A DNA stretch of 10,282 bases from an uncultured Desulfomonile sp. (GTDB lineage: Bacteria; Desulfobacterota; Desulfomonilia; Desulfomonilales; Desulfomonilaceae): the NCBI GenBank assembly GCA_903920415.1, contig CAIXMD010000469.1, positions 1 through 10,282 on the forward strand, written 5' to 3'. Numbering within the stretch: the stretch's first letter is position 1; each line of letters opens with the position of its first letter. Below the pieces are notes generated by a model. The model saw only the letters and a list, made by a program, of their open reading frames with translations. It was not told the origin of the DNA and made no database searches. This document shows positions 6,283 to 10,282 of this stretch, one piece after another. A program made the position numbers and the translations under genes.

Positions 6283-6451
6283 TTGGATAATACATTTTCA
6301 CATTTACGTATGCCGAAACGTCGTGAGAATAACAGTAAGCGCCTGAGTCGGCAACGTTCCCCTGGGCGTTTGATTTGCATTGGAAACAGTTGAAGGTCCC
6401 TAAGAGACCCGGCCGTTCAAATTTGATCTGTCTCCGAAAGAGGCTATAGCA

Positions 6452-7384
6452 ATGAAACATCGAATTCAAAGATCTATGTTGATTTTACCGGTGAATGTGC
6501 CCCGATTTGTACAAAAGGCACACCTCCGAGGCGCGGATGCCATCGTTTTGGATTTGGAAGATGCGGTCCCGCATTCGGAGAAAGAAGATGCCCGTAAACT
6601 GGTAAAACATGCTGTTGAACTGTCCGGGCTCGGTGGAGCGGACGTCCTGGTGAGGGTGAACAATGAACCCCAATTTATTGAGGCTGATCTGGATGCAGCG
6701 GTACATAAGGGGTTGCACGGGATTTTTGTCCCGAAGGTAGAATCGCCTACAGATGTGACCAGTATTGAGAACCTCATAGCCCGATTGGAAAATAAACGCG
6801 GAATAGATCTTGGGAGGATAAAGCTGTCTGTGCATATTGAGAGTCCTCGGGGGCTCCTCAATATCCGCGAAATAGCTGCAGTTGGTACTCGTATCGAATC
6901 AATGAGCCTGGGGGTGGATGACTACTGTCTTGAGTTGGGAGTGGAACCCTCTGAGGACGGGACGGAGCTTTTTTTCCCCATGTCCATGATGGCTAATATT
7001 TGCAAAGCTGCTCGCATTAACCCGATAGGGATCCAGGGGAGCGTTGCGGGATTCCGTGATCCGGCCGGTTTTGAACGAGCCTCGGAACGCAGTCGTTCAT
7101 TTGGTTTCACTGGAGGTTACTGCATTCATCCGGACCAGGTCCCCATTCTCAACCGAGTATTCTCGCCCTCACCTGCCAAAATAGATCATGCCCGTAGAGT
7201 CATCTTTGCCTTTGAAGAAGGACTCAGGAACGGCAGGGCATCGGTAAGTCTCGATAACCGTATGGTTGACACCCCGATTTACAAGCAAGCCAAGTTGTGC
7301 ATAGAAAGAGCAGAAGCGATCGCGGCGCTGGAGCTTCGAAAATCTGAGTCCTTGAAAAAATTGGGAGTCGGCAGCCAACGATGA
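6452..7384 (+). CDS. CitE-like CoA-ester lyase (HpcH/HpaI aldolase family)
   Basis: 310-residue TIM-barrel lyase of the HpcH/HpaI / citrate-lyase-beta family, which cleaves or forms beta-hydroxyacyl-CoA esters such as malyl-CoA or citramalyl-CoA with Mg2+. Visible signatures are ILPVNVPRF (11-19), the barrel strand DAIVLDLEDAVP (29-40), LVRVN with Arg68, FVPKVES (92-98), HIESPRGL with metal-ligand Glu130, SLGVDDYCLELG (152-163) with Asp156/157 as the second Mg ligand, and GFTGGYCIHPDQVPILNRVF (218-237), the conserved CoA-site end. ATG 6452 follows an AGAGGC site. No citD, citF or citX neighbours are present, so it is not part of a classical citrate lyase complex; a stand-alone malyl-, methylmalyl- or citramalyl-CoA lyase role is more likely. 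Exact substrate cannot be assigned. After the stop, 7385-7549 shows no gene or clear terminator. Confidence 0.9.
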   Translation: MKHRIQRSMLILPVNVPRFVQKAHLRGADAIVLDLEDAVPHSEKEDARKLVKHAVELSGLGGADVLVRVNNEPQFIEADLDAAVHKGLHGIFVPKVESPTDVTSIENLIARLENKRGIDLGRIKLSVHIESPRGLLNIREIAAVGTRIESMSLGVDDYCLELGVEPSEDGTELFFPMSMMANICKAARINPIGIQGSVAGFRDPAGFERASERSRSFGFTGGYCIHPDQVPILNRVFSPSPAKIDHARRVIFAFEEGLRNGRASVSLDNRMVDTPIYKQAKLCIERAEAIAALELRKSESLKKLGVGSQR

Positions 7385-7549
7385 CGTCGCCTTATTGATT
7401 GATAAAATTCGAAACTTATTTCATCAGGGGAATATTATGTATGAAGGGAATATCTCCTCCCAAGCAGTTTGAGTTGAACCGAAGTTACTTTTAAGATTGA
7501 TGCAGATCAAGGGCGTTTTTGGAAACTTCACAGCAGCGTATCTGATAGG

Positions 7550-7642
7550 TGGCGGAGAGAGAGGGATTCGAACCCTCGGTAAGGCTCTACACCCTACACT
7601 CGCTTAGCAGGCGAGCACCTTCGGCCTCTCGGTCATCTCTCC
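7550..7642 (-). tRNA. tRNA-Ser (anticodon GCU)
   Basis: A 93-base class II tRNA. The 7-bp acceptor GGAGAGA/TCTCTCC is perfect, the discriminator is G, and the 3' CCA is encoded (7550-7552). The anticodon arm CTCGC-CTGCTAA-GCGAG gives anticodon GCU, decoding AGC/AGU. A long variable arm and a T-arm GAGGG-TTCGAAT-CCCTC follow. It lies directly after the helicase gene on the same strand but has its own promoter. Serine tRNA 3' ends are common integration sites, but I see no copy of this 3' end elsewhere in the window. Confidence 0.97.
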
Positions 7643-7660
7643 GCAAAAACCTACTAATCT

Positions 7661-7689
7661 AGCTTATTGGGTGGGAGTGCCGATGTCAA
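7661..7689 (-). promoter_or_regulatory. Promoter of the tRNA-Ser gene
   Basis: On the minus strand, a consensus -35 TTGACA (7684-7689), a 17-base spacer and TAAGCT (7661-7666), placing the transcription start about 10 bases before the tRNA 5' end. The -35 hexamer contains the TGA stop codon of the upstream helicase gene. Confidence 0.6.
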
Positions 7690-9635
7690 GGCTTTTCGTA
7701 TTCGTAGTCAAGCTGCGCCCAACGGAAATACTCGACTGGTATCTCTTCAAAGAATCTTGAAAGTTGCACGTTGACCTGCCCCAAGCGGCGGTCCTGGAAA
7801 GTCATGGGTGCAACAATTACCAGGTTGCGTTGCGCGCGGGTGGTGGCCACATAGACAAGTCTTCTTTCTTCTTCCATATCCTCAAGAGAATCAGAAGCCA
7901 GGGGAGACGGTATTCGCCCTTCCGCCGCCCAAATTATTATTACCGTATGCCATTCGAGCCCTTTTGATGAATGAATCGTCGAGAGGACAAGTCTGTCTTC
8001 TTTTGAAACCGTTTCGCTCTGCTCATCCTCAGGCGGTTCCAGGGCCATCTCATTGAGAAAACGGTTGAGGCTCCTGTATGTTACCGTGAGATCAGCCAAG
8101 TAATCCAGGTCACGCATCCTCTTGGGATAATTATCGTAATTTTCCTTGAGGAACGGAAAATAATAGCGATTTATCTCCTCGACCTTTTCCGAAATAGGCC
8201 CGGACGAGGTTGTCAGCCGTTCGATGAGACTTATCAGACTGTTAAAGGCACTACTGAATTTTCGATTTGGAGGAACAAGTTGAGACAAGTCCTTGGGAAT
8301 TCCCTGCTCCGCGATTCGACCGGCGAGTTTGAAAGCAGTTTTTGCCCCTATTCCGGGGAGCAGCTTGAAGATCCGCATCCAGCTAAGTCGGTCCTTGTGA
8401 TTGTTGATTACCTTGAGATGGGCGAGAACATCTTTAATGTGCAGGCTCTCCAGAAATTTAAACCCACCGTACTTTACAAAAGGTATACCATTTCGACTGA
8501 GTTCGCCTTCCAGGTCGAATGAGTGGAATCCTGCCCTAAAGAGCACGGCCGTTTCTCCCAGGGGGACACCGTGGTCACTGAGTTCTTTGACACATTTGAT
8601 CACAAAGCGGCTTTGCGCCCTCTCCGTCCAGGGAAGGGCCGCCAAAGGCAATAGCCCTTCATGCCTTCGGGTGAAAAGTTTTTTTGGATATCCTGATGTT
8701 GCGTGAGAGATAATGAGGTTGGTTACTTCGAGGATAGGACGCGTGCTCCGGTAGTTTTCTTCCAGCGTTATAACCTTTGTTCCTGGGAAAAGATCAGGGA
8801 ATTCCATTATGTTTCTGAAGTCTGCCCCTCTGAAGGAATAAATGCTCTGGGAATCGTCTCCCACGACCATCACGTTGTCGTGAGTATATGCGGACAAACG
8901 TACAATTCTCGCTTGAAGAGGATTGGTGTCCTGGTATTCATCCACTAAAATGTGTTGCCATTTGTTCGAAACCTCTCTCTTTACGTGTTCGTTCTCATCG
9001 AGCAACCGCATCATGTTCACCAGCAAGTCATCGTAATCCATCAGGTTGTTACTTTTTTTGTGATGCTCGTAGAGGCTGCGTAGTCTTTCAATGTCCGGAG
9101 CGAAGGCGACTAGGTGTGGGTACCTCCGTTCCAACACCTGCTCAATCGTCAGGCCGCCGCCTGTAGACCTGCTTGAAACTTCTGCTATTGTCCGATTCTT
9201 GGGAAAACCCTTCAGGTCCGTCGGCGTAGGCAACATTACTTTCCTGATGTGGTCAAAGGCCTCGAGGGTATCTGACTGGTCCATTATGGAAAATGATGAA
9301 TCGAATCCTAAGAGACCTGCATGTTTTCTGAGTAGGATGTTGGCCGTGGAATGGAATGTTCCGCCGGAAACGCTCGTAATTCTGCTATCGAGAAGTTCGG
9401 CGGCGCGAGAGAGCATCTCCTGTGCCGCTTTTCTCGTAAAGGTTAAGAGAAGGATGGAAGAGGGCTCTACTCCATGATCGACAAGCCAGGCCACTCGGTA
9501 AACTATGGTCCTCGTCTTGCCGGAACCTGCACCAGCTATGACCAGGATGGGGCCGCCCGGAATGGAAACTGCTTCCAGTTGCTGAGGATTAAGGTCTTCT
9601 GCGTAGTCGATAATGCCTGCCATGGGATATGTCAC
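7686..9635 (-). CDS. UvrD/PcrA-like superfamily 1A DNA helicase
   Basis: 649-residue 3'-5' DNA helicase of the UvrD/Rep/PcrA group, cytoplasmic, expected to act in repair or replication-fork restart. All motifs are present in order: Q-motif LNPQQLEAV (15-23), Walker A AGAGSGKT (34-41), Ia TFTRKAAQEM (65-74), Ib GGTFHS (91-96), II VDEYQDTNP (231-239), III VVGDDSQSIYSFRGAD (257-272), IV LEENYRSTRPI (291-301), V STIHSSKGLEW (552-562) and VI EEERRLVYVATTRAQ (588-602). The protein ends about 45 residues after motif VI, so it lacks the extended C-terminal tail that UvrD/PcrA (about 720 residues) use for partner contacts. The start is GTG at 9635, with GAGGAG at 9640-9645; the in-frame ATG at 9623 would be too far from that site. 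It is divergent from the DUF2225-like gene across a 165-base gap. I leave the symbol blank because uvrD, pcrA and rep cannot be told apart here. Confidence 0.95.
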   Translation of the reverse strand: MTYPMAGIIDYAEDLNPQQLEAVSIPGGPILVIAGAGSGKTRTIVYRVAWLVDHGVEPSSILLLTFTRKAAQEMLSRAAELLDSRITSVSGGTFHSTANILLRKHAGLLGFDSSFSIMDQSDTLEAFDHIRKVMLPTPTDLKGFPKNRTIAEVSSRSTGGGLTIEQVLERRYPHLVAFAPDIERLRSLYEHHKKSNNLMDYDDLLVNMMRLLDENEHVKREVSNKWQHILVDEYQDTNPLQARIVRLSAYTHDNVMVVGDDSQSIYSFRGADFRNIMEFPDLFPGTKVITLEENYRSTRPILEVTNLIISHATSGYPKKLFTRRHEGLLPLAALPWTERAQSRFVIKCVKELSDHGVPLGETAVLFRAGFHSFDLEGELSRNGIPFVKYGGFKFLESLHIKDVLAHLKVINNHKDRLSWMRIFKLLPGIGAKTAFKLAGRIAEQGIPKDLSQLVPPNRKFSSAFNSLISLIERLTTSSGPISEKVEEINRYYFPFLKENYDNYPKRMRDLDYLADLTVTYRSLNRFLNEMALEPPEDEQSETVSKEDRLVLSTIHSSKGLEWHTVIIIWAAEGRIPSPLASDSLEDMEEERRLVYVATTRAQRNLVIVAPMTFQDRRLGQVNVQLSRFFEEIPVEYFRWAQLDYEYEKP

Positions 9636-9800
9636 GTTTCTCCTCAGTTTTAGTTAAACATTGCAAAGCGTTTTTGTGAAGTGGAAAAAGCCGTATCTCA
9701 AGAAAAGCATGGAAAAATGCCCTTATTTATGATATGGTGTGTGTGTCGCGGGTTTTTGGGGGAGGTTTAGTTCAGGTGATGATATGGGAAGGAGGATTGA
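9636..9800. promoter_or_regulatory. Divergent promoter region, helicase / DUF2225-like gene
   Basis: 165 bases between divergent starts, AT-rich near the helicase. The plus side has TATGAT (9728-9733) and TATGGT (9733-9738) as possible -10 boxes, but I find no convincing -35 at the right distance. A small GCAT-GGAAAA-ATGC dyad and a short GT run are present. Regulation cannot be deduced. Confidence 0.3.
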
Positions 9801-10282
9801 GTGAATAATCCAGGAAAGGTTCTTGCTTGCCCCCTGTGTTCCAATCATTTCTCCCAGATGAGGAACCCGGAGGCACGGAACTTGTCGGTTTTCGGCTACG
9901 GACTGGATTTCAGGCTCGTACCCAGGGACTGCAACCGATCTTCAGACATCGCAACCTGCCCCGAGTGTCTTTTCACGTCGCGCATTCAGGATTTCGACAT
10001 ACGTGTTCCGGGAAATGTTAAAGACTTGGTTCGATCCGAAAAATATATCAATTTATTCAAGTCTTATCCGGAGGAGGAATACGCGGCCAGGAAGTGGGTG
10101 GCATTGATTGAGATCCTCGACGCGAGAGGTCTTAACCCGAGAGACCTCGCCATAATGAGTTTGAAAGGTTCGTGGGCAGCACGCGAAATGGGCAGCCTTG
10201 AGACCGAAGAAGAACTTCTCGATTCTGCAGACACCTATCTCGACGACGCTCTGCGACGCGGACTAACCAAGGGCGACCCCGG
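9801..10282 (+). CDS. DUF2225-like zinc-ribbon protein, 3' end outside the window
   Basis: Starts with GTG at 9801, 5 bases after a perfect GGAGG (9791-9795), and runs open to the right edge (160 codons visible). The N-terminus carries CPLC (10-13) and CPEC (53-56), a four-cysteine arrangement expected to bind zinc. It is followed by a mostly helical part, including EEEYAARKWVALIEIL and LAIMSLKGSWAAREMG, then DTYLDDALRRG, resembling TPR-like helices. This order, a cysteine pair module then AAR-K and W-x-AR helices, matches what I know of DUF2225 proteins, whose function is unknown. The assignment is from motif style and needs a profile search. It is probably cytoplasmic, since no signal peptide or membrane segment is seen. 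Confidence 0.75.
   Translation, partial: MNNPGKVLACPLCSNHFSQMRNPEARNLSVFGYGLDFRLVPRDCNRSSDIATCPECLFTSRIQDFDIRVPGNVKDLVRSEKYINLFKSYPEEEYAARKWVALIEILDARGLNPRDLAIMSLKGSWAAREMGSLETEEELLDSADTYLDDALRRGLTKGDP

Noticed and set aside
6390..6420. Hairpin in the leader of the CitE-like gene
   Set aside because: Only 4+5 base pairs with a 6-base bulge and no downstream T-run; too weak to call a terminator, attenuator or riboswitch.
6197..6469. Minus-strand 90-codon frame upstream of the CitE-like gene
   Set aside because: Composition is unlike protein of this organism, it has no ribosome site, and it overlaps the promoter of the small-gene unit and the CitE-like start.
7550..7642. tRNA-Ser as the attachment site of the accessory island
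   Set aside because: The island lies over 1 kb away beyond an intact gene, no integrase is present and no duplicate of the tRNA 3' end was seen in the window.
9652..9680. TTCACA / 17 / TTAACT as the helicase promoter
   Set aside because: The implied transcription start would fall inside the GAGGAG ribosome site at 9640-9645, leaving no usable leader.

Overview
The window looks like chromosome of a mid-GC, free-living Gram-negative bacterium. A COG1033-type RND/MMPL exporter, a proteobacterial-type glucokinase, a stand-alone CitE-like CoA-ester lyase and a short UvrD/PcrA-like helicase next to tRNA-Ser together suggest a Desulfobacterota/'deltaproteobacterial' relative. That placement is an inference from gene style; nothing in the window fixes the taxon.

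Layout: (1) 2-2038 (+), the 3' part of an RND/MMPL-family exporter whose frame is open to the left edge. (2) 2256-3257 (+), glucokinase. (3) 3458-6227 (mostly -), an accessory island. It holds an intact DUF433/DUF5615 toxin-antitoxin-like pair (3458-4057), a degenerate attC-like imperfect palindrome (4140-4207), three truncated gene pieces on the same strand (LysE N-terminus 4225-4443, metallo-beta-lactamase-fold C-terminus 4463-4639, an unrecognised C-terminus 4652-4831), an intact YhcG/DUF1016-type PDDEXK nuclease (4828-5907), and a broken pair of tiny genes upstream of it (5929-6176) that still has a good promoter and Shine-Dalgarno. (4) 6452-7384 (+), a CitE-like lyase. (5) tRNA-Ser(GCU) (7550-7642, -), whose -35 box overlaps the stop codon of (6) a UvrD-like 3'-5' helicase (7686-9635, -). 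(7) 9801-10282 (+), the start of a zinc-ribbon DUF2225-like protein cut by the right edge.

The outer genes look like ordinary core functions: envelope transport, glucose phosphorylation, CoA-ester cleavage, DNA repair and translation. The stretch between glucokinase and the CitE-like gene is a small integration and decay hotspot. Its genes are toxin-antitoxin or defence-like, several are broken, nearly all lie on the minus strand, and base composition changes sharply between the GC-rich nuclease and its AT-richer surroundings. I see no integrase, transposase, CRISPR array or complete new multi-gene system. The most interesting material is the set of short broken genes that ordinary ORF calling misses, the attC-like site at the junction of a truncated gene and the toxin-antitoxin pair, and the nuclease with its damaged two-gene leader.
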